Source of the DNA: Ferrimonas balearica DSM 9799
GTDB taxonomy: Bacteria > Pseudomonadota > Gammaproteobacteria > Enterobacterales > Shewanellaceae
NCBI RefSeq assembly: GCF_000148645.1
Contig: NC_014541.1
Coordinates: 3,929,139-3,993,138, forward strand
Reading direction: 5' to 3'
DNA length: 64,000 nucleotides
Shown: piece after piece, positions 18,207 to 25,559 of the stretch
Position numbering within the stretch: the stretch's first letter is position 1
How the letters are laid out: the number at the start of each line of letters is the position of its first letter
The notes under the pieces: generated by a model
Seen by the model: the letters and a program-made list of their open reading frames with translations, nothing else
Told to the model about the DNA's origin: nothing
Databases searched by the model: none
Made by a program: the position numbers and the translations under genes

Positions 18207-18232
18207 ACGGCACCCGAAGGTGCCGTTTTTTG
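18207..18232. terminator. Terminator between small membrane protein gene and eptA-like gene
   Basis: AACGGCACC / GGTGCCGTT with a CGAA loop and a T-run on the plus strand. It lies six bases past the 96-aa gene and ten bases from the stop of the convergent EptA-like gene. Confidence 0.85.
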
Positions 18233-18241
18233 TGTTCGCCC

Positions 18242-19885
18242 TCAGCCGCGACAGCGATGCAGGGTATCCATATCAGGCAGGTACACGCCGGTGCCCACCT
18301 TCATCAACCCCAGCACCGTGTGGAAGAAGTGGTCCTGCGACCAGCCCCCCTGCTCCGCCTGCGCCTGCACGCAGCTCAGCGCCAACCCTTCATCCTCCCG
18401 GAAGGCCGGGCTCATCCACAGCATCATCGGTACCCGGGTCTGGGTTTGGGGCGCCAGCGCATAGGGCATGCCGTGCAGGTAGAGGCCATCCTCACCCAAT
18501 GACTCACCGTGGTCAGACACATAGAGCATGGCGCTGTCGTATTCCGCTTCATGGGCCCGCAACAGCGACACCACCTGATCCAGCATCCAGTCGGTGTAGC
18601 GCAGGGTGTTGTCGTACACGTTCACCAACTGCTCACGGCTGCAGTTCTCGATGTCGGCCCGATTGCAGGCCGGTTCAAAGTGGGAGAAGTCCGGCGGGTA
18701 GCGCTTAAAGTAGGTGGGACCGTGGCTGCCCATCAGGTGCAGTACCACCACCCGGTCCCCCTTCAGGGCACCGATCTTCTCCGCCAGTCCGTCCAGCAAC
18801 ACCGCGTCATAGCAGGACTCCCCGTCACACAGGTTCGGGTCGCTGTCAGCAGCAATCGACTCGTAGGCGATGTGGTTCGCCACCTTCTGGCTGCCACCGT
18901 CGTTGTCGCGCCACAGGATGTCGATGCCGGCGTGGTGGAGAATGTCCATCAGGTTGTCCTGGTTCAGCGCTTTGGCCCGGTCGTAATGACCGCGGTCAAA
19001 GTCGGAGAACATGCAGGGCACCGAGATGGCGGTGGCCGTCCCGCAGGTGGCCACATCGGGGAAGTACACCAGCTCCGGCATCTTGCTGGTATAGGGGTTG
19101 GTTTCCCGCTCATACCCATTGAGCTGCTGGTTGGCGGCACGGGCGGTTTCACCAATCACCAACACCAACAGCCGCGGCTTACCGTCAACCGGCTCCGCAG
19201 TGACATGAGCATCCTCCCCCAAAGGCTGGTAGGGCTGCGGGGTCGACAGGTAGTTGTGCTTCACGTACTTGCCGATGCTGTACACGAAGTGGGTGGGGAT
19301 GATCATCTTGCGCAGGTAGCTGTTGTTGCGCCCCACCGAGGCGTAATCCACGTAGTAGAGCGCCGCAATCAGGCCAATCACCAGCACCGAGGCCAGCATC
19401 GGCACCAGCTTATTCAGCAGGACAAAGCGCGGCAGTGAACCGCCATAGCCAATCCGGGTGCGCCACAACAGCAACGCCGGCAGCACCCCGAATCCCACGA
19501 TCCACAACACCAGTGACCCACTGAAATAGGAGCCCAGCTCATGGCTGTTGGTTTCCATGCCGCTGGCAATCACCTCCTGATCGGGAAGGATGCCGTACTG
19601 CACCATGGCGTAGCTGACCACACTGGACACCACCAGCAACGGCACAAACAGGGGCTTGGTCAGCCCGGGCCAGGACAGGCAGTGGAAGATCAGGTTAAAG
19701 GCGGCGATGAAGAAGAACGGCAGGGAGATGACAAAGCCCACTGACACCGTCGGAAGGGCATCAAGGATGGCCCACAGCTTCAGGGCCAGGGCCAGGTTCA
19801 GCGCCAAAGTGAAATAGAGCGCCAGGGCAAGAATCACCTGCCAGAGGGGGCGCCCCCCGGTGGTCGCTGCGTTCGTGTCGGTCAT
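18242..19885 (-). CDS. EptA/MCR-type lipid A phosphoethanolamine transferase
   Basis: A 547-aa inner-membrane enzyme, the length of E. coli EptA, with five N-terminal helices and a periplasmic alkaline-phosphatase-like domain. E246 (GETAR) and T283 (ATCGTATAISVPCMFS) match the zinc ligand and the phosphoethanolamine-accepting threonine of MCR/EptA, and SDHGESLGEDGLYLHG supplies the His/Asp ligands. The enzyme adds phosphoethanolamine to lipid A, which lowers negative charge and polymyxin binding. It lies 42 bases behind the TRIC-like gene, possibly co-transcribed. The start (MTDTNA) is chosen for GAGG six bases upstream. Confidence 0.9.
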   Translation of the reverse strand: MTDTNAATTGGRPLWQVILALALYFTLALNLALALKLWAILDALPTVSVGFVISLPFFFIAAFNLIFHCLSWPGLTKPLFVPLLVVSSVVSYAMVQYGILPDQEVIASGMETNSHELGSYFSGSLVLWIVGFGVLPALLLWRTRIGYGGSLPRFVLLNKLVPMLASVLVIGLIAALYYVDYASVGRNNSYLRKMIIPTHFVYSIGKYVKHNYLSTPQPYQPLGEDAHVTAEPVDGKPRLLVLVIGETARAANQQLNGYERETNPYTSKMPELVYFPDVATCGTATAISVPCMFSDFDRGHYDRAKALNQDNLMDILHHAGIDILWRDNDGGSQKVANHIAYESIAADSDPNLCDGESCYDAVLLDGLAEKIGALKGDRVVVLHLMGSHGPTYFKRYPPDFSHFEPACNRADIENCSREQLVNVYDNTLRYTDWMLDQVVSLLRAHEAEYDSAMLYVSDHGESLGEDGLYLHGMPYALAPQTQTRVPMMLWMSPAFREDEGLALSCVQAQAEQGGWSQDHFFHTVLGLMKVGTGVYLPDMDTLHRCRG

Positions 19886-19927
19886 ACTCTGCCTCGTTCG
19901 CATACTGGGGGGCTGGCCGGGGTCCGC

Positions 19928-20557
19928 TTAGTGGGCGGGCTCCTGATAGTTGAAGGTGGGCATGGTCCAGTGCCGACGAATTGCCAGCATCCGGAACAGG
20001 AAGCCCAGGCTCAGACACACCACCAGCGACAGTCCGGTGTCCACATGGAAGTGATCCAGCACCACGTACAGCCCTGCGGTCAGCAGGGAGATAATGGCAT
20101 AAAGCTCTTTGCGGAACACCAGCGGGATCTCCTGACAGAAGATGTCGCGGATGATGCCGCCAAACACCCCGGTGACCACGCCCATAACGATAGCCACCAG
20201 CGGGTCCAGCCCCAAAGCCAGGGTTTTCTGGGCACCAATCACCGAGAACACCGCCAGCCCCAGCGCATCGATGGCCAGGAACAGGCGCGACAGGTAGCGC
20301 ATCACCGGGGCGATGGCCACGGTCAACAGGGCCGCGGCGGCAATGGCGACCAGATACTCGACGTTGGCCACCCACACCAGCGGGTAGTTGCCGATCAGCA
20401 TGTCACGCACGGTGCCGCCACCAATGGCGGTGGCACACCCCACCATCACCACACCAAACAGATCCATCTGGCGACGGCCTGCGGCAAGGGCACCGGTCAT
20501 GGCTTCCGCCACGATACCCACCGCCCACAACATGGTAATGATTTGAGCTTCGTTCAC
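19928..20557 (-). CDS. TRIC/UPF0126-family membrane protein (YicG-like)
   Basis: A 209-aa protein with seven predicted helices and the duplicated family motif: CATAIGGGTVRDML in the first half and FGGIIRDIF in the second. Bacterial members form trimeric cation channels related to eukaryotic TRIC, and E. coli YicG and YadS are linked to glycine or other uptake. The exact role here is unknown. A GTG start at 20557 (VNEAQIITMLWA) gives the usual family length. A longer reading would prepend a charged segment. GGAG lies about ten bases upstream, somewhat far. Confidence 0.8.
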   Translation of the reverse strand: MNEAQIITMLWAVGIVAEAMTGALAAGRRQMDLFGVVMVGCATAIGGGTVRDMLIGNYPLVWVANVEYLVAIAAAALLTVAIAPVMRYLSRLFLAIDALGLAVFSVIGAQKTLALGLDPLVAIVMGVVTGVFGGIIRDIFCQEIPLVFRKELYAIISLLTAGLYVVLDHFHVDTGLSLVVCLSLGFLFRMLAIRRHWTMPTFNYQEPAH

Positions 20558-20833
20558 TGCACGCCACTCCAAGGGGAAAAAATGAAGGGCGCCACTGTGC
20601 CTAATAAAGCGCCAATGCAACAGCGATGCTTGCGCAACTGATGATGAATTTCGCTAATGCCATCAGAAGCTCAAATGATTCAGACTGTGCGTCCGCTATC
20701 AGCCAAAAATGCCAATAGAAAGTAAAATGCGAGGTCCGGTAAGCAATTAAAAATGAAGGGCTTTATTTAAAAGGCATGCCGGTTTGAGCCCTGACTCACG
20801 AATCTGCGCCAAAACGCGCCAAAAACCCTGAGA

Positions 20834-22255
20834 ATGATGATGAAACGCCCAACCTTGCTGACCCTGCTGCTGTGTGCCGCGCTGCCCGCTGCTGCCAGCA
20901 CCACCCAACCCTTTGCCCCCTCCTACCTGACCGTCAAAGACGGCGCCGAAGCGGAGCTGAAGCACTTCAGCTCACCGGAAGGGTGCAAACGCTGCCACCC
21001 GCGCCAGTACGCCGGCTGGCAGGGCTCCATGCACTCCATCGCCTTTATCGACCCGGTCTACCAGGCGGAAGCCGCACTGGGCACCAAAGAGACCGACGGC
21101 GCCACCCACAACCTGTGTAAAGGCTGCCACACCGCCATCGGCACCGTCAGCGAGAACATCAGCTACGACGCCAGCACCGGCAAGTTCGGCGGCTTCACCA
21201 CCCAGGGCGTGGCAGAACGCGGCGTCAGCTGCGACACCTGTCACAGCGTCAGCGCCACCAACATCGCCCACACCGAGATGGGTGAGCACGGTAACGCGTC
21301 ACTGGAACTGGCCACCGACCGCATCAAGCGCGGCCCGTTCGACGACGCCAAAGCACGCGGCCACAAGACCGAGTACTCCGAGTTGCACACCCGCTCCGAG
21401 TTCTGCGCCAACTGCCACAACGTGTTTAACCCGGTGCACGGCAACTTCCCGCTGGAACACACCTACGAGGAGTGGAAGAACTCTGACTACGCCAAGGCGG
21501 AGATCCAGTGCCAGGACTGCCACATGGTGCCGGTGGAAGTCGCCGTCCGCGTAGCCGATGAGATGAAGCCGGTGAAGGCGCTGGAACAGCACCGCCTGAG
21601 CGGCCAGGCCGCCCGCGGTGGCCCGGTGCGTTCGGTGGTGCATGACCACGGCTTTGTCGGCGGCAACGCCGTACTGGCCCCGCTGCTGGGTGTTGAAGGC
21701 GGCGAAGCCCACGCGCAGGAGGCCACCAAGCGCCTGCAAACCGTGGCGGAACTGGAAACCGCACTGTTGGAAGCCGACGGCAAAGCCCAGCTGAGCGTCA
21801 CCGTTCACAACCGCCGCGCCGGTCACGACCTGCCCACCAGCCTGAGCTTTATCCGCCAGGTGTGGCTGGAAGTGGTGATCGAAGACGCTCAGGGCAACAC
21901 CCTGCTGCGCTCCGGCACCCTCAACGCCGACAACAGCCTGCCGGCGGACACCGTGGTGTTCCAGGACACCGCCGTGGACGCCGACGGCAAGCCGGAACAC
22001 AAGCCGTGGAAGATCGCGCGCTTCTCGGTGGAGAACAGCATCCCGGCCAAGGGCAGCAAAACCGTTGAGTATGGCTTCGCCCTGCCGGCGGAAGGTCACT
22101 ACACCGTGACCACCACCCTGCACTACCGCTCCTTCGACCAGAGCGTGGCCGACTACCTGCTGACCGACAGCGTAACCGTGCCGTCCGTCACCATGAACCG
22201 TCTGACCCAGCGCTTTGAAGGCACCCGCCTGATCAGCAGCGATAACAGCCTGTAA
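20834..22255 (+). CDS. Periplasmic pentahaem c-type cytochrome (cytochrome c554-like)
   Basis: A 473-aa protein with a signal peptide (LLTLLLCAALPAAAS) and five CXXCH sites, all in the first 230 residues: CKRCH, CKGCH, CDTCH, CANCH and CQDCH. The first sits in CKRCHPRQYAGWQGSMH, a pattern typical of the cytochrome c554 multihaem family, in which distal His residues complete the axial ligation. The second half has no haem sites and is beta-rich. Probably a periplasmic electron carrier or oxidoreductase, with the partner unknown. Three ATGs in a row open the gene, and the third may be the real start. The neighbouring genes do not reveal a pathway. Confidence 0.85.
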   Translation: MMMKRPTLLTLLLCAALPAAASTTQPFAPSYLTVKDGAEAELKHFSSPEGCKRCHPRQYAGWQGSMHSIAFIDPVYQAEAALGTKETDGATHNLCKGCHTAIGTVSENISYDASTGKFGGFTTQGVAERGVSCDTCHSVSATNIAHTEMGEHGNASLELATDRIKRGPFDDAKARGHKTEYSELHTRSEFCANCHNVFNPVHGNFPLEHTYEEWKNSDYAKAEIQCQDCHMVPVEVAVRVADEMKPVKALEQHRLSGQAARGGPVRSVVHDHGFVGGNAVLAPLLGVEGGEAHAQEATKRLQTVAELETALLEADGKAQLSVTVHNRRAGHDLPTSLSFIRQVWLEVVIEDAQGNTLLRSGTLNADNSLPADTVVFQDTAVDADGKPEHKPWKIARFSVENSIPAKGSKTVEYGFALPAEGHYTVTTTLHYRSFDQSVADYLLTDSVTVPSVTMNRLTQRFEGTRLISSDNSL

Positions 22256-22270
22256 TCGCCGTTCGCGCAC

Positions 22271-22303
22271 AAAAAAGCCACCGCAATGCGGTGGCTTTTT
22301 TAT
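22271..22303 (+). terminator. Terminator of the pentahaem cytochrome gene
   Basis: AAAAAAGCCACCGC / GCGGTGGCTTTTTT with an AAT loop just past the stop codon, upstream of the repeat array. Confidence 0.9.
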
Positions 22304-22327
22304 TGGCCCGGGGGTGAGAAACCCACC

Positions 22328-23104
22328 CGCTATCCACTCCGGCGCCGCCGTGGGTTGGAAACCCACGCGACGACGCCAAAGCCCAAAGCGCCGCCACGGG
22401 GCTCAAACCGGCAAACGCTGCTTTGCGTGGCGTGGGCTTATCGCCCACGGATATCGGGCACTCTCCACATCGGAGCTATCCACTCCGGTGCAGCCGTGGG
22501 TTGGAAACCCACGCTACGAAGCCAAAGCCCAAATCGCCGCCACGGGGTTCAAACCGAAAAACGCTGCTCTGCGTAGCGTGGGCTTATAGCCCACGGATAT
22601 CGGTCGCTCTCCAGATCGGAGCTATCCACTCCGGCGCAGCCGTGGGTTGGAAACCCACGCTACGAAGCCAAAGCCCAAAGCGCCGCCACGGGGCTCAAAC
22701 CGGAAACCGCTGCTTTGCGTGGCGTGGGCTTATCGCCCACGGATATCGGGCACTCTCCACATCGGAGCTATCCACTCCGGTGCAGCCGTGGGTTGGAAAC
22801 CCACGCTACGAAGCCAAAGCCCAAATCGCCGCCACGGGGCTCAAACCGGAAACCGCTGCTTTGCGTGGCGTGGGCTTATCGCCCACGGATATCGGGCACT
22901 CTCCACATCGGAGCTATCCACTCCGGTGCAGCCGTGGGTTGGAAACCCACGCTACGAAGCCAAAGCCCAAATCGCCGCCACGGGGTTCAAACCGAAAAAC
23001 GCTGCTCTACGTAGCGTGGGCTTATAGCCCACGGATATCGGTCGCTCTCCAGATCGGAGCTATCCACTCCGGTGCAGCCGTGGGTTGGAAACCCACGCTA
23101 CGAC
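22328..23104. repeat. REP-like palindrome array 1, 146-bp period
   Basis: Six copies of a CCGTGGGTT...AACCCACG palindrome are spaced exactly 146 bases apart (22348, 22494, 22640, 22786, 22932, 23078). Between them lies a second palindrome of opposite polarity, GTAGCGTGGGCTTATAGCCCACGG or a GTGG variant. Each unit is thus an inverted pair, as in BIMEs. Two sub-types of the spacer alternate, so the array grew by duplication of larger blocks. It occupies nearly the whole gap between the convergent cytochrome and AAA+ genes. Open frames through it are artefacts of the 146-base unit. Confidence 0.9.
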
Positions 23105-23125
23105 GCAAAAGATACCAGGCCCAAC

Positions 23126-24232
23126 TTACGCGGCGTTGGTCAGAAACAGCTTGGCCAGCTCCGCGTCCGCCAGCACCCCCTTCAGGGCCGGGTTGTCGCC
23201 GTTCATCATGTCCTGCATCAGCCCCAGGCGCAGGTCGTTGGGCAGCAGCGGCATCTTCAGAAACGCCTGCAGGTTGCCCATCTGCGCCGCATTCGGTTTC
23301 ACCTTGTTGACCTTGAGGTAGTGGTACAGGCGGGTGCACAGGGTGGCCAGGATATCGATGCGCGGCATCTTGCCGCCCGCGGTACGCTCAATCTGCGGCA
23401 GGATGGTCTTGGCGAAGTCTTTAGCGTCAACGATGGCCTGGGGCGCCACCAGCTGGCTCAGGTTCTGCTCCACAAAGGCGACAAAGGCCGCGCAGGTGGT
23501 GTCATCCAGACAGGAGCGGGCCAGGATGTTCACCAGCGGCAGCTCGGCGCGCAGGTCTTTAATGCCCGCAATGCTCTGGAAGAACTGCACCAGCGAACGG
23601 GGGGTGGTGCGTTCGCCGTCCACCAGCTCCGGGTAGGTCAGCACAAAGTCGATGCCTCGGGGATCCACACCGGCCTGCTCTGCCCACAGGGCCCAGGCTT
23701 TGGCGTCGAACTCCATGGTGATGTGCATCATCCGGGTCAGCATGGCGTCGTCCATCGGCGTCACCGAGTAGTCGCCGCCGTCCGGGTTGGCGGTCAGCAC
23801 GATCTGCCAGCCCTCCGGCAGCGCCCAACTGATCAACTCGTGGTTCTGCAGCAGCTGCATGATGCCCCGCAGGATCCGCTCATCGGCGCGGTTGACGTCG
23901 TCGATCAGCAGGATCCCCGGGCCCGGCTCAGTGGGCACCCAGTGGGGCGCGGCAAAGCGGGTGACGGTGTCGCCATTGGCGTCGGTTTCCACCCGGGGCA
24001 TCCCCAGCAGATCCCCCATCTCCTCAAACTGCGCCGGGGCAATGGCCCGCCACTGCATGCCACGTTCAACGGCGATCTGTTCCACCATCTGCGTTTTACC
24101 AATGCCGTGACGGCCCCAGATGCAGATCGGGGTTGCACGCTGGCCCGGTGCCGGGATCAGGTGCTCGACAAAGCGGCGGACTTCCGGGGCCTGACAGGTC
24201 AGGCCGTAGTAGGTGTACTGGTGTTGGCTCAT
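23126..24232 (-). CDS. MoxR-type AAA+ ATPase
   Basis: A 368-aa AAA+ protein: Walker A GRHGIGKT (residues 40-47), Walker B ILLIDDVNRA (about 107-116), and sensor-1 Asn in VLTANPDGG (N149). MoxR proteins act with VWA-domain partners to insert cofactors or remodel target complexes. It starts six bases behind the DUF2201/VWA gene, so the two are almost surely made together. Across the divergent promoter lie two large LRR-BRCT genes, the likely targets or regulators. The 3' end abuts REP-like array 1. Confidence 0.85.
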   Translation of the reverse strand: MSQHQYTYYGLTCQAPEVRRFVEHLIPAPGQRATPICIWGRHGIGKTQMVEQIAVERGMQWRAIAPAQFEEMGDLLGMPRVETDANGDTVTRFAAPHWVPTEPGPGILLIDDVNRADERILRGIMQLLQNHELISWALPEGWQIVLTANPDGGDYSVTPMDDAMLTRMMHITMEFDAKAWALWAEQAGVDPRGIDFVLTYPELVDGERTTPRSLVQFFQSIAGIKDLRAELPLVNILARSCLDDTTCAAFVAFVEQNLSQLVAPQAIVDAKDFAKTILPQIERTAGGKMPRIDILATLCTRLYHYLKVNKVKPNAAQMGNLQAFLKMPLLPNDLRLGLMQDMMNGDNPALKGVLADAELAKLFLTNAA

Positions 24233-24238
24233 GGTGAC

Positions 24239-25468
24239 TCAATCCGTAGTGAGGGCGGCCATGGGGATCACCCGGCCGCAACTGCGCAAATGGGCAAAAT
24301 CGTCCTTGGATCCGCGGCCCTGAATCAGCCACAGGAGCGAAGCACGCGGGGGCACCGTCGGCGCGGGGGCTTCGCCGTCGGTGAAGTAGATGATGCCGTC
24401 GAAACGGTGTTTGTTGGCGTAGGCCAGCGGGGCGTTGAAATCGGTGCCGCCCCGGCCACTGACCGACGTCGGCGCGATGCCGCGATAGACGTAATCCCGG
24501 TGGATATCCACATCGCACTCCACCACGGTGATCTCCGCGCCTGCACGCCAGATGTGGTGCAGTTCATCGAAGAACGCCCGCAGCTGCGGGTCGTTGACGC
24601 TGGCTGAAGTGTCCACCGCCACCAGCAGGCGCTGGTGCGGAATGATGCGGGTGCCGGGGGTGGTGCCATAGCGCTTTGAGGGGCGGCGCAGGGTGTTCTT
24701 TACCGAGGTACGGCGACTGCTGTTGGCGAACAGACGCAGGGCACGGCGCCAGTCGAGGGTGGAACGACGTCGCTCTAAAAGCTGCTGAACCCGGGCCAGA
24801 ATGGCCAGCGGGATCAGGCCCCGTCCCCGCTGGTGGCTGTCCAGCTCCATCCGGTTGGCGGCCTGCTCCAGCTTATTGTCCAGAGTTTGCCGGGCCAATG
24901 ACCCCTCAGCCTCCGACTGCTGACCAAACTCCCCCCAGCTGTCATGGCCAGGGGGGCCCACCCCTTCGCCGGCACCGGGGCCCTGGCCCCCGGAAGGCGG
25001 CAGCGCCTGATAGTAGTAGGCCAGCTCTTTGTGGGGGTCGAGCGGGTCCAGCCCTTCGGTTTCACGCCAGAGGTTGAGCCGCTCCAGAGTCAGCGCATCA
25101 GTGGCCAGTTGGTCGGCGCTGAGGTACTGGTTCGCCACCAGATCCGCAGCGCGGTCAAACCGCCCCTTATCGGCATAGCGGGCCCGCATAAAGGGGTGGC
25201 CAAACACCAGATGCAGCGCTTCGTGCTTGAGGGCCCCCAGCTGCTGAGTCGGCGACAACCCCGCCCACAACGCCGGCCGACAGCGCAGCTCCACGTCACT
25301 GCTGCCACGCGGCGCCGACTCAAGCGGGGCGCCGTTTGGGTCGTCCTGGGGGAGGATCACTTTGTGAAAACTGGCCAGGTAATGGCCATAGAAAGGTTCC
25401 TGCAACATCAGTTTGACTGATGTTCGTGACAGCATCGGCTCGATAACGGTTCCAACTCGATTAACCAT
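24239..25468 (-). CDS. DUF2201 protein: putative metallopeptidase domain plus VWA-like domain
   Basis: A 409-aa protein in two parts. The N-terminal half has the zinc-peptidase-like motif HEALHLVFGH (residues 82-91). A low-complexity Gly/Pro segment (about 155-175) follows. The C-terminal third is VWA-like, with a MIDAS motif DTSAS (about residue 285) and a downstream GGTDF threonine. DUF2201 proteins pair with MoxR ATPases in many bacteria, but their biological role is not established. It is first gene of the pair with the MoxR ATPase and divergent from the LRR-BRCT genes, with only 91 bases between the two start codons. Confidence 0.85.
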   Translation of the reverse strand: MVNRVGTVIEPMLSRTSVKLMLQEPFYGHYLASFHKVILPQDDPNGAPLESAPRGSSDVELRCRPALWAGLSPTQQLGALKHEALHLVFGHPFMRARYADKGRFDRAADLVANQYLSADQLATDALTLERLNLWRETEGLDPLDPHKELAYYYQALPPSGGQGPGAGEGVGPPGHDSWGEFGQQSEAEGSLARQTLDNKLEQAANRMELDSHQRGRGLIPLAILARVQQLLERRRSTLDWRRALRLFANSSRRTSVKNTLRRPSKRYGTTPGTRIIPHQRLLVAVDTSASVNDPQLRAFFDELHHIWRAGAEITVVECDVDIHRDYVYRGIAPTSVSGRGGTDFNAPLAYANKHRFDGIIYFTDGEAPAPTVPPRASLLWLIQGRGSKDDFAHLRSCGRVIPMAALTTD

Positions 25469-25559
25469 ATGATTCGAATGGGATTATCCATACAATGCCT
25501 GCCTCGTCAACGCGTTGGTGGACGGGCCGCCAGCCAGGCAGTATTGAAGGAGTATGGCC
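25469..25559. promoter_or_regulatory. Divergent promoter region of the MoxR-VWA / LRR-BRCT locus
   Basis: Ninety-one bases separate the start codons of the DUF2201 gene (minus) and the first LRR-BRCT gene (plus). Both promoters must overlap here, which suggests coordinate control of the two arms. No operator dyad was recognised. Confidence 0.5.

Noticed and set aside
22423..23310. Long plus-strand open frames through array 1 with repeats like VGWKPT and GVGLSPTDIG
   Set aside because: The frames follow the 146-base palindrome array, have no ribosome sites or domains, and similar artefact peptides come from the other two arrays.
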